This document shows, in pieces, positions 48,805 through 60,000 of a stretch of DNA of 60,000 nt. The position numbers and the translations under genes were made by a program. The first letter of the stretch is position 1. Every line of letters starts with the position of its first letter. The notes beneath the pieces were generated by a model. The model had not been told where the DNA came from. It worked only from the letters and a program-made list of their open reading frames with translations, and searched no databases. Source of the stretch: Antedon mediterranea (lineage: Eukaryota > Echinodermata > Crinoidea > Comatulida > Antedonidae); contig NC_092675.1 of assembly GCF_964355755.1 (NCBI RefSeq), forward strand, positions 317,001-377,000, read 5' to 3'.

Positions 48805-49520
48805 CAAAAAACATGTAAATTAAATTTAATCATGTTTTAAAATTACAAATCACAAATTATAAACTCTTGCCTATTGTACAAAAATGAAGTTTTTAGCCCC
48901 GGGACAATTCGGCACACATAAATTCATCGGCTTTGATATGCGTTTTATAAGCATAAAAAAAGCTTTTTTCCCCAAACTTTATTTTCAGAGACAGACACTA
49001 TGGGGTAGTACTACTAGGGCTAAAGATGCAATAAAGCAAACATTTTCTAAACATTGTCGAAAGTCATCATTTTTTAGTCATGCGAACGATGTAAACAAGT
49101 TACGCCCTTTGTTGCACGAAACAAAGTTTTCGAAGTAATAATTGAAAATAAAATTTTTTTTTTTTTAGCAATTTATTTGATATATTATATAAACATTGTC
49201 AATATTAATAAAATATGGATTGTTAAACACCTCTAAAAATGTGATAAATGTCAACAAAAATGAATATGAATTTGGTCTAAAGTTATATGTTTCGGACCAC
49301 AAAGTGATCTATCTAGCTATATATGTAGCTTTCTATCATAATTTACCATAAAACGTTTATTTAAGACAAGGAATGACTTGGTTTAATGTTTTTAAAGTAT
49401 TATATATATTTATTATTTTTACAAATTGTCACAAATTATAGGAAAATGGTCTTTAGATAAGAAGTAAATAAATTCCTTAATTAAGTACAGAACTTACCAA
49501 AGACAATCCAATACATTGCT

Positions 49521-51427
49521 TTAACCTGCATTTCTCGCTAATCCTGTTTTGTCCGCCAAATTTCTTCGTATCCTGAATAAAGCATTCACAATAATAATTT
49601 AAACAAATTATATTTAATATTCAACTAAAAAGGTAGCCATACATTATGTGGTGTTTGTTAGGGTATTGCTGAACTATGCAAATATAAATAAAGTGGACAC
49701 CTTATGACATAGATTTAATTTGCCATTAATCTAGTATACTAAAACAATCTACTAACCAAGGAGTAGTCACATTCCCCACAATTGTCTTGACGTTAGCAAG
49801 CATCACAGCATCCGTATCTACGTTTTGATTACTGAAAAGAAGGGTAAAAAAAAAAACATGAACTGGCCTACTACTTACTTACGCAACCTGGCCTTCTACT
49901 TACTTACGCAACCTGGCCTGCTACTTACTTAGGCAACCTGGCCTGCTACTTACTTAGGCAACCTGGCCTGCTACTTACTTAGGCAACCTGGCCTGCTACT
50001 TATTTACGCAACCTGGCCTGCCACTTACTTACGCAACCTGGCCTGCCACTTACTTACGCAACCTGGCCTGCCACTTACTCACGCAACCTGGCCTGCTACT
50101 TACGTACGCAACCTGGCCTGCTACTTACGCACGCAACCTGGCCTGCCACTTACGCACGCAACCTGGCCTGCCACTTACGCACGCAACCTGGCCTGCCACT
50201 TACGCACGCAACCTGGCCTGCCACTTACGCACGCAACCTGGCCTGCTACTTACTCACGCAACCTGGCCTGCTACTTACGCACGCAACCTGGCCTGCTACT
50301 TACGCACGCAACCTGGCTTTCCACTTACTTACGCAACCTGGCCTGCCACTTACGCACGCAACCTGGCCTGCCACTTACGCACGCAACGTGGCCTGCCACT
50401 TACGCACGCAACCTGGCCTGCCACTTACGCACGCAACCTGGCCTGCCACTTACGCACGCAACCTGGCCTGCCACTTACTTACGCAACCTGGCCTGCCACT
50501 TACTTACGCAACCTGGCCTGCTACTTACGCACGCAACCTGGCCTGCTACTTACGCACGCAACCTGGCCTGCTACTTACGCACGCAACCTGGCCTGCTACT
50601 TGCATAACCTGACCTACTACTTAAGTACGCAACCTGGCCTACTACTTACGTAAGCAATCTGGCCTGCTACTTACGCAACCTGGCCTACTTACGTACGCAA
50701 CCTGGCCTACTACTTACGTAACCAGGCCTACTTACATATATGTTATGTTATGGCATTAATCCATGTGGTCCATCAGCCACCAGAATCTTATTTGTAGAGG
50801 ACAAAAGCACACAGGTGAAAAGGTGTAGATCTTCATTCTGGGAACTGGACAAATATACTTCAGGGGAAGGCATAGTTCCTAACATTAACAACAGAATATT
50901 TAAACATGATACATTTTCTAAGAATTACATGAAAATGTTTTCACAACAAAAATACTACGTATTACATTGTGTATTTTAACTAATAACAGTCCCACATTAA
51001 ACATTACATGAAATACACAAACCTTTTAAATGGAAATATGTGATAATATTAAAAATATAGTGACAAAATTGGTTCTTACCCTTGGTATCATGTACTTGTG
51101 GTCTCTGTGAGCATCACCCTGTTTTGACGATGTTTCACTGTCCTTACGTTTACACAATTTACACAATTTTATTCTCTTCTTTTATCATCAATACCTCCGC
51201 CTACTGTAAAATTCTCCTTCATGAGAAACAAAATACATATATATTTTTGTGTCTCAATGCTGTGTGTGATTAGGCTAATTTCACTACAACCATGTGTATG
51301 CAAATTTGGTGTAATGGTTTTGTAACCAGCCTTTCAACTAACAATATTTTCAGTTGACTAACAATAGAACAGCAACGCCAAAAACAAACAGGTGAATTTT
51401 AAAAGAAATTTTTAAAACTACTTGCAT
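49521..51427 (-). CDS. Peptide gene 16 (long form, intact)
   Basis: Exons 51427-51363, 49831-49757, 49572-49521. One synonymous change in exon 2 (ACG to ACA at Thr38). Product identical to gene 1. Confidence 0.55.
49863..50735. repeat. Minisatellite array 16 (about 35 monomers)
   Basis: Not a copy of arrays 2 or 9 although it follows the second 20.6-kb block; contains an aacgtggcc variant at about 50386. Confidence 0.95.
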
Positions 51428-52143
51428 CAAAAAACATGTAAATTAAATTTAATCATGTTTTAAAATTACAAATCACAAATTATAAACTCTTGCCTATTGT
51501 ACAAAAATGAAGTTTTTAGCCCCGGGACAATTCGGCACACATAAATTCATCGGCTTTGATATGCGTTTTATAAGCATAAAATAAGCTTTTTTCCCCAAAC
51601 TTTATTTTCAGAGACAGACACTATGGGGTAGTACTACTAGGGCTAAAGATGCAATAAAGCAAACATTTTCTAAACATTGTCGAAAGTCATCATTTTTTAG
51701 TCATGCGAACGATGTAAACAAGTTACGCCCTTTGTTGCACGAAACAAAGTTTTCGAAGTAATAATTGAAAATAAAATTTTTTTTTTTTTAGCAATTTATT
51801 TGATATATTATATAAACATTGTCAATATTAATAAAATATGGATTGTTAAACACCTCTAAAAATGTGATAAATGTCAACAAAAATGAATATGAATTTGGTC
51901 TAAAGTTATATGTTTCGGACCACAAAGTGATCTATCTAGCTATATATGTAGCTTTCTATCATAATTTACCATAAAACGTTTATTTAAGACAAGGAATGAC
52001 TTGGTTTAATGTTTTTAAAGTATTATATATATTTATTATTTTTACAAATTGTCACAAATTATAGGAAAATGGTCTTTAGATAAGAAGTAAATAAATTCCT
52101 TAATTAAGTACAGAACTTACCAAAGACAATCCAATACATTGCT

Positions 52144-53905
52144 TTAACCTGCATTTCTCGCTAATCCTGTTTTGTCCGCCAAATTTCTTCGTATCCTGAA
52201 TAAAGCATTCACAATAATAATTTAAACAAATTATATTTAATATTCAACTAAAAAGGTAGCCATACATTATGTGGTGTTTGTTAGGGTATTGCTGAACTAT
52301 GCAAATATAAATAAAGTGGACACCTTATGACATAGATTTAATTTGCCATTAATCTAGTATACTAAAACAATCTACTAACCAAGGAGTAGTCACATTCCCC
52401 ACAATCGTCTTGACGTTAGCAAGCATCACAGCATCCGTATCTACGTTTTGATTACTGAAAAGAAGGGTAAAAAAAAAAACATAAACTGGCCTACTACTTA
52501 CTTACGCAACCTGGCCTTCTACTTACTTACGCAACCTGGCCTGCTACTTACTTAGGCAACCTGGCCTGCTACTTACTTAGGCAACCTGGCCTGCTACTTA
52601 CTTACGCAACCTGGCCTGCTACTTACTTACGCAACCTGGCCTGCCACTTACTTACGCAACCTGGCCTGCCACTTACTCACGCAACCTGGCCTGCCACTTA
52701 CGCACGCAACCTGGCCTGCTACTTTCGCACGCAACCTGGCCTGCTACTTACGCACGCAACCTGGCCTGCCACTTACGCACGCAACCTGGCCTGCCACTTA
52801 CGCACGCAACCTGGCCTGCCACTTACGCACGCAACCTGGCCTGCCACTTACGCACGCAACCTGGCCTGCCACTTACGCACGCAACCTGGCCTGCCACTTA
52901 CGCACGCAACCTGGCCTGCCACTTACGCACGCAACCTGGCCTGCCACTTACTTACGCAACCTAGCCTGCCACTTACTGACGCAACCTGGCCTGCTACTTA
53001 CGCACGCAACCTGGCCTGCTACTTACGCACGCAACCTGGCCTGCTACTTACGCACGCAACCTGGCCTGCTACTTGCATAACCTGACCTACTACTTACGTA
53101 CGCAACCTGGCCTACTACTTACGTAAGCAATCTGGCCTGCTACTTACGCAACCTGGCCTACTTACGTACGCAACCTGGCCTACTACTTACGTAACCAGGC
53201 CTACTTACATATATGTTATGGCAGTAATCCATGTGGTCCATCAGTCACCAGAATCTTATTTGTAGAGGACAAAAGCACACAGGTGAAAAGGTGTAGATCT
53301 TCATTCTGGGAACTGGAAAAATATACTTCAGGGGAAGGCATAGTTCCTAACATTAACAACAGAATATTCAAACATGATACATTTTCTAAGAATTACATGA
53401 AAATGTTTTCACAACACAAATATTACGTATTACATTGTGTATTTTAACTAATAACAGTCCCACATTAAACATTACATGAAATACACAAACCTTTGAAATG
53501 GAAATATGTGATAATATTAAAAATATAGTGACAAAATTGGTTCTTACCCTTGGTATCATGTACGTGTGGTCTCTGTGAGCATCACCCTGTTCTGACGATG
53601 TTTCAATGTCCTTACGTTTACGCAATTTACACAATTTTATTCTCTTCTTTTATCATCAATACCTCCGCCTACTGTAAAATTCTCCTACATATGAATTCAT
53701 GAGAAACAAAATACATATATATTTTTGTGTCTCAATGCTGTGTGTGATTAGGCTAATTTCACTACAACCATGTGTATGCAAATTTGGTGTAATGGTTTTG
53801 TAACCAGCCTTTCAACTAACAATATTTTCAGTTGACTAACAATAGAACAGCAACGCCAAAAACAAACAGGTGAATTTTAAAAGAAATTTTTAAAACTACT
53901 TGCAT
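52144..53905 (-). CDS. Peptide gene 17 (long form, intact)
   Basis: Exons 53905-53841, 52454-52380, 52195-52144. Right flank is the second spacer type with ttcatattataa next to the TATA-like site. The minus-strand 82-codon frame at 53386-53634 overlaps intron 1 and is not part of this model. Confidence 0.55.
52486..53208. repeat. Minisatellite array 17 (about 29 monomers)
   Basis: 723 bp like arrays 2, 9 and 19; carries the actttcgcac and cttactgacg variants shared only with array 19. Confidence 0.95.
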
Positions 53906-54621
53906 CAAAAAACATGTAAATTAAATTTAATCATGTTTTAAAATTACAAATTTCATATTATAAACTCTTGCCTATTGTACAAAAATGAAGTTTTTAGCCC
54001 CGGGACGATTCGGCACACATAAATTCATCGGCTTTGATATGCGTTTTATAAGCATAAAATAAGCTTTTTTCCCCAAACTTTATTTTCAGAGACAGACACT
54101 ATGGGGTAGTACTACTAGGGCTAAAGATGCAATAAAGCAAACATTTTCTAAACATTGTCGAAAGTCATCATTTTTTAGTCATGCGAACGATGTAAACAAG
54201 TTACGCTCTTTGTTGCACGAAACAAAGTTTTCGAAGTAATAATTGAAAATAAAATTAGGTTTTTTTTAGCAATTTATTTGATATATTATATAAACATTGT
54301 CAATATTAATAAAATATGGATTGTTAAACACCTCTAAAAATGTGATAAATGTCAACAAAAATGAATATGAATTTGGTCTAAAGTTATACGATTCGGACCA
54401 CAAAGTGATCTATCTAGCTATCTATGTAGCTTTCTATCATAATTTACCATAAAACGTTTATTTAAGACAAGGAATGACTTGGTTTAATGTTTTTAAAGTA
54501 TTATATATATTTATTATTTTTACAAATTGTCACAAATTATAGGAAAATGGTCTTTAGATAAGAAGTAAATAAATTCCTTAATTAAGTACAGAACTTACCA
54601 AAGACAATCCAATACATTGCT

Positions 54622-56715
54622 TTAACCTGCATTTCTCGCTAATCCTGTTTTGTCCGCCAAATTTCTTCGTATCCTGAGTAAAGCATTCACAATAATAATT
54701 TTAAAAAATTATATTTAATATTCAACTAAAAAGGTAGCCATACATTATGTGGTGTTTGTTAGGGTATTGCTGAACCATGCAAATATAAATAAAGTGGACA
54801 CCTTATGACATAGATTTAATTTGCCTTTAATCTAGTATACTAAAACAATCTACTAACCAAGGAGAAGCCACAATCGTCTTGACGTTAGCAAGCATCACAG
54901 CATCCGTATCTACGTTTTGATTACTGAAAAGGGTAAAAAAAAAACATAAACTGGCCTACTACTTACTTACGCAACCTGGCCTGCTACTTACGCACGCAAC
55001 CTGGCCTGCTACTTACGCACGCAACCTGGCCTGCTACTTACGCACGCAACCTGGCCTTCTACTTACGCACGCAACCTGGCCTTCTACTTACTTAGGCAAC
55101 CTGGCCTTCTACTTACTTACGCAACCTGGCCTGCTACTTACGCACGCAACCTGGCCTGCTACTTACTCACGCAACCTGGCCTGCTACTTACGCACGCAAC
55201 CTGCCCTGCTACTTACGCACGCAACCTGCCCTGCTACTTACGCACGCAACCTGGCCTGCTACTTACTCACGCAACCTGGCCTTCCACTTACGCACGCAAC
55301 CTGGCCTGCCACTTACGCACGCAACCTGGCCTGCCACTTACGCACGCAACCTGGCCTGCCACTTACGCACGCAACCTGGCCTGCCACTTACGCACGCAAC
55401 CTGGCCTGCCACTTACGCACGCAACCTGGCCTGCCACTTACGCAACATGGCCTGGTACTTACTTACGCAACCTGGCCTGCTACTTACTTACGCAACCTGG
55501 CCTGCTACTTACGCACGCAACCTGGCATGCTACTTACGCACGCAACCTGGCATGCTACTTACACACGCAACCTGGCCTGCTACTTACTTACGCAACCTGG
55601 CCTGCTACTTACTTACGCAACCTGGCCTGCTACTTACGCACGCAACCTGGCTTGCTACTTACGCACGCAAACTGGCCTGCCACTTACGCACGCAAACTGG
55701 CCTGCCACTTACGCACGCAACCTGGCCTGCCACTTACGCACGCAACCTGGCCTGCCACTTACGCACGCAACCTGGCCTGCCACTTACGCACGCAACCTGG
55801 CCTGCCACTTACGCACGCAACCTGGCCTGCTACTTACTTACGCAACCTGGCCTGCTACTTACTTACGCAACCTGGCCTGCTACTTACTTACGCAACCTGA
55901 CCTACTACTTAAGTACGCAACCTGGCCTACTACTTACGTAAGCAATCTGGCCTGCTACTTACGCAACCTGGCCTACTTACGTACGCAACCTGGCCTACTA
56001 CTTACGTAACCAGGCCTACTTACATATATGTTATGTTATGGCATTAATCCATGTGGTCCATCAGCCACCAGAATCTTATTTGTAGAGGACAAAAGCACAC
56101 AGGTGAAAAGGTGTAGATCTTCATTCTGGGAACTGGACAAATATACTTCAGGGGAAGGCATAGTTCCTAACATTAACAACAGAATATTTAAACATGATAC
56201 ATTTTCTAAGAATTACATGAAAATGTTTTCACAACAAAAATACTACGTATTACATTGTGTATTTTAACTAATAACAGTCCCACATTAAACATTACATGAA
56301 ATACACAAACCTTTTAAATGGAAATATGTGATAATATTAAAAATATAGTGACAAAATTGGTTCTTACCCTTGGTATCATGTACTTGTGGTCTCTGTGAGC
56401 ATCACCCTGTTTTGACGATGTTTCACTGTCCTTACGTTTACACAATTTACACAATTTTATTCTCTTCTTTTATCATCAATACCTCCGCCTACTGTAAAAT
56501 TCTCCTTCATGAGAAACAAAATACATATATATTTTTGTGTCTCAATGCTGTGTGTGATTAGGCTAATTTCACTACAACCATGTGTATGCAAATTTGGTGT
56601 AATGGTTTTGTAACCAGCCTTTCAACTAACAATATTTTCAGTTGACTAACAATAGAACAGCAACGCCAAAAACAAACAGGTGAATTTTAAAAGAAATTTT
56701 TAAAACTACTTGCAT
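54622..56715 (-). CDS. Peptide gene 18 (short form, intact)
   Basis: Exons 56715-56651, 54923-54858, 54673-54622. The polypyrimidine tract before exon 2 lacks three bases (ctgaaaagggt instead of ctgaaaagaagggt) but keeps the AG. Confidence 0.5.
54951..56022. repeat. Minisatellite array 18 (about 43 monomers)
   Basis: Resembles arrays 3, 6 and 7 in its left half; right edge lacks the cttgcataacc monomer but keeps ctgacctactacttaagtacg. Confidence 0.95.
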
Positions 56716-57431
56716 CAAAAAACATGTAAATTAAATTTAATCATGTTTTAAAATTACAAATCACAAATTATAAACTCTTGCCTATTGTACAAAAATGAAG
56801 TTTTTAGCCCCGGGACAATTCGGCACACATAAATTCATCGGCTTTGATATGCGTTTTATAAGCATAAAATAAGCTTTTTTCCCCAAACTTTATTTTCAGA
56901 GACAGACACTATGGGGTAGTACTACTAGGGCTAAAGATGCAATAAAGCAAACATTTTCTAAACATTGTCGAAAGTCATCATTTTTTAGTCATGCGAACGA
57001 TGTAAACAAGTTACGCCCTTTGTTGCACGAAACAAAGTTTTCGAAGTAATAATTGAAAATAAAATTTTTTTTTTTTTAGCAATTTATTTGATATATTATA
57101 TAAACATTGTCAATATTAATAAAATATGGATTGTTAAACACCTCTAAAAATGTGATAAATGTCAACAAAAATGAATATGAATTTGGTCTAAAGTTATATG
57201 TTTCGGACCACAAAGTGATCTATCTAGCTATATATGTAGCTTTCTATCATAATTTACCATAAAACGTTTATTTAAGACAAGGAATGACTTGGTTTAATGT
57301 TTTTAAAGTATTATATATATTTATTATTTTTACAAATTGTCACAAATTATAGGAAAATGGTCTTTAGATAAGAAGTAAATAAATTCCTTAATTAAGTACA
57401 GAACTTACCAAAGACAATCCAATACATTGCT

Positions 57432-59193
57432 TTAACCTGCATTTCTCGCTAATCCTGTTTTGTCCGCCAAATTTCTTCGTATCCTGAATAAAGCATTCAC
57501 AATAATAATTTAAACAAATTATATTTAATATTCAACTAAAAAGGTAGCCATACATTATGTGGTGTTTGTTAGGGTATTGCTGAACTATGCAAATATAAAT
57601 AAAGTGGACACCTTATGACATAGATTTAATTTGCCATTAATCTAGTATACTAAAACAATCTACTAACCAAGGAGTAGTCACATTCCCCACAATCGTCTTG
57701 ACGTTAGCAAGCATCACAGCATCCGTATCTACGTTTTGATTACTGAAAAGAAGGGTAAAAAAAAAAACATAAACTGGCCTACTACTTACTTACGCAACCT
57801 GGCCTTCTACTTACTTACGCAACCTGGCCTGCTACTTACTTAGGCAACCTGGCCTGCTACTTACTTAGGCAACCTGGCCTGCTACTTACTTACGCAACCT
57901 GGCCTGCTACTTACTTACGCAACCTGGCCTGCCACTTACTTACGCAACCTGGCCTGCCACTTACTCACGCAACCTGGCCTGCCACTTACGCACGCAACCT
58001 GGCCTGCTACTTTCGCACGCAACCTGGCCTGCTACTTACGCACGCAACCTGGCCTGCCACTTACGCACGCAACCTGGCCTGCCACTTACGCACGCAACCT
58101 GGCCTGCCACTTACGCACGCAACCTGGCCTGCCACTTACGCACGCAACCTGGCCTGCCACTTACGCACGCAACCTGGCCTGCCACTTACGCACGCAACCT
58201 GGCCTGCCACTTACGCACGCAACCTGGCCTGCCACTTACTTACGCAACCTAGCCTGCCACTTACTGACGCAACCTGGCCTGCTACTTACGCACGCAACCT
58301 GGCCTGCTACTTACGCACGCAACCTGGCCTGCTACTTACGCACGCAACCTGGCCTGCTACTTGCATAACCTGACCTACTACTTACGTACGCAACCTGGCC
58401 TACTACTTACGTAAGCAATCTGGCCTGCTACTTACGCAACCTGGCCTACTTACGTACGCAACCTGGCCTACTACTTACGTAACCAGGCCTACTTACATAT
58501 ATGTTATGGCAGTAATCCATGTGGTCCATCAGTCACCAGAATCTTATTTGTAGAGGACAAAAGCACACAGGTGAAAAGGTGTAGATCTTCATTCTGGGAA
58601 CTGGAAAAATATACTTCAGGGGAAGGCATAGTTCCTAACATTAACAACAGAATATTCAAACATGATACATTTTCTAAGAATTACATGAAAATGTTTTCAC
58701 AACACAAATATTACGTATTACATTGTGTATTTTAACTAATAACAGTCCCACATTAAACATTACATGAAATACACAAACCTTTGAAATGGAAATATGTGAT
58801 AATATTAAAAATATAGTGACAAAATTGGTTCTTACCCTTGGTATCATGTACGTGTGGTCTCTGTGAGCATCACCCTGTTCTGACGATGTTTCAATGTCCT
58901 TACGTTTACGCAATTTACACAATTTTATTCTCTTCTTTTATCATCAATACCTCCGCCTACTGTAAAATTCTCCTACATATGAATTCATGAGAAACAAAAT
59001 ACATATATATTTTTGTGTCTCAATGCTGTGTGTGATTAGGCTAATTTCACTACAACCATGTGTATGCAAATTTGGTGTAATGGTTTTGTAACCAGCCTTT
59101 CAACTAACAATATTTTCAGTTGACTAACAATAGAACAGCAACGCCAAAAACAAACAGGTGAATTTTAAAAGAAATTTTTAAAACTACTTGCAT
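57432..59193 (-). CDS. Peptide gene 19 (long form, intact; duplicate of gene 17)
   Basis: Exons 59193-59129, 57742-57668, 57483-57432. Identical prediction to gene 17. Confidence 0.55.
57774..58496. repeat. Minisatellite array 19 (about 29 monomers)
   Basis: Copy of array 17. Confidence 0.95.
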
Positions 59194-59909
59194 CAAAAAA
59201 CATGTAAATTAAATTTAATCATGTTTTAAAATTACAAATTTCATATTATAAACTCTTGCCTATTGTACAAAAATGAAGTTTTTAGCCCCGGGACGATTCG
59301 GCACACATAAATTCATCGGCTTTGATATGCGTTTTATAAGCATAAAATAAGCTTTTTTCCCCAAACTTTATTTTCAGAGACAGACACTATGGGGTAGTAC
59401 TACTAGGGCTAAAGATGCAATAAAGCAAACATTTTCTAAACATTGTCGAAAGTCATCATTTTTTAGTCATGCGAACGATGTAAACAAGTTACGCTCTTTG
59501 TTGCACGAAACAAAGTTTTCGAAGTAATAATTGAAAATAAAATTAGGTTTTTTTTAGCAATTTATTTGATATATTATATAAACATTGTCAATATTAATAA
59601 AATATGGATTGTTAAACACCTCTAAAAATGTGATAAATGTCAACAAAAATGAATATGAATTTGGTCTAAAGTTATACGATTCGGACCACAAAGTGATCTA
59701 TCTAGCTATCTATGTAGCTTTCTATCATAATTTACCATAAAACGTTTATTTAAGACAAGGAATGACTTGGTTTAATGTTTTTAAAGTATTATATATATTT
59801 ATTATTTTTACAAATTGTCACAAATTATAGGAAAATGGTCTTTAGATAAGAAGTAAATAAATTCCTTAATTAAGTACAGAACTTACCAAAGACAATCCAA
59901 TACATTGCT

Positions 59910-59961
59910 TTAACCTGCATTTCTCGCTAATCCTGTTTTGTCCGCCAAATTTCTTCGTATC
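59910..59961 (-). CDS. Peptide gene 20, exon 3 only (runs off the window)
   Basis: The final exon reads IRRNLADKTGLARNAG then stop, with acceptor ttactcag. Exons 1 and 2 would lie beyond position 60000. The ctgag form of the acceptor and the match to unit 18 suggest a short-type gene. Confidence 0.45.
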
Positions 59962-60000
59962 CTGAGTAAAGCATTCACAATAATAATTTTAAAAAATTAT

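Larger units (their letters stand above)
28571..49170. repeat. 20.6-kb segmental duplication, copy B (units 9-15)
   Basis: Partner of the block at 7930-28570. Differences noticed by eye are few: a G/A change at 16143-16160 versus 36790-36800, gatacaata at 28430 versus gatgcaata at 49025, one T fewer in a poly-T at 31040, one monomer base at 44225 versus 23628, and small array changes. Such similarity implies a very recent duplication, or two haplotypes placed in tandem by assembly. Confidence 0.9.
50605..55895. repeat. 5,288-bp duplication, copy A (end of unit 16 to end of array 18)
   Basis: From the last monomers of array 16 through unit 17 to the end of array 18, this stretch recurs exactly 5,288 bp to the right with no difference noticed. 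Arrays 17 and 19 have the same length (723 bp) and the same rare variants (an actttcgcac monomer and a cttactgacg monomer). Confidence 0.85.
4736..60000. repeat. Compound tandem cluster: 19 complete units and one partial
   Basis: The unit is an AT-rich spacer (about 1.7-1.9 kb) plus a 25-bp minisatellite array (0.72-1.47 kb). Array starts lie at 5628, 8620, 11088, 13864, 16971, 20315, 23384, 26343, 29264, 31731, 34507, 37619, 40963, 43982, 46941, 49863, 52486, 54951 and 57774. Spacers align end to end with few substitutions; arrays vary in monomer number. Each unit carries the same minus-strand exon set, so the cluster is also a gene family with the arrays as introns. The left edge is real (junction with the EGF gene); the right edge is outside the window. 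Confidence 0.95.
55896..60000. repeat. 5,288-bp duplication, copy B (truncated by window end)
   Basis: Matches 50605-54712 as far as it goes. Position 60000 corresponds to 54712, inside the spacer before an expected 20th array. Confidence 0.85.

Noticed and set aside
53386-53634. 82-codon minus-strand frame as a stand-alone gene
   Set aside because: It starts at a TTG, runs through a consensus donor (gtaaga) and appears only in units where small changes remove a stop. At most its first part could be a cassette exon.

Overview
The window is metazoan genomic DNA: low-GC, with split phase-1 exons, EGF and fucolectin-like (FTP) domains, a membrane-anchor exon, LINE/SINE debris and a very large satellite-like cluster. 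The domain content and AT-richness suggest a marine invertebrate, perhaps a deuterostome, but I cannot name the species.

Left flank (1-4739), all genes on the minus strand. Exons at 192-383, 1097-1189 and 1882-2016 together encode one FTP (F5/8-type C family) lectin domain, continuing off the left edge. Exons at 3048-4623 encode three near-identical EGF repeats, a transmembrane segment and a short cytoplasmic tail with a stop. Decayed EGF exon copies sit on both sides (about 3998-4075 and 4715-4739). The right-hand one is cut off exactly where the repeat cluster begins.

Repeat cluster (4740-60000). The rest of the window is 19 complete copies, and part of a 20th, of a 1.8-3.3 kb compound unit. 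Each unit has an AT-rich spacer and a GC-rich minisatellite of 25-bp monomers (19 arrays, 0.72-1.47 kb each, about 21 kb in total). The long plus-strand reading frames in the arrays are artefacts: the monomer has no stop in any frame and 25 is not a multiple of 3, so all three frames stay open and read as a 25-residue repeat.

Reading the minus strand shows a possible real gene in every unit. It has an exon with an ATG and a signal peptide, an intron filled by the minisatellite, a second exon behind a strong polypyrimidine tract and AG, and a third exon ending in TAA and followed by AATAAA. Exon phases match (2-2, 2-2) and the predicted precursor is 63 or 60 residues. The two length forms differ by an in-frame 9-bp indel that removes an N-glycosylation sequon. 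Thirteen of the 19 copies look intact, two carry a premature stop and four have lost the exon 3 acceptor AG. No transcript evidence is available here, so this model is inference from splice signals, phase and sequence.

Larger-scale history: units 2-8 are repeated almost perfectly as units 9-15 (a 20.6-kb tandem duplication). About 5.29 kb covering unit 17 and parts of units 16 and 18 is repeated again to the window end. A 141-bp SINE/LINE-tail insertion is shared by four spacers (units 6, 7, 13, 14) and marks common descent. Spacer types are mosaic, consistent with unequal crossover and gene conversion.
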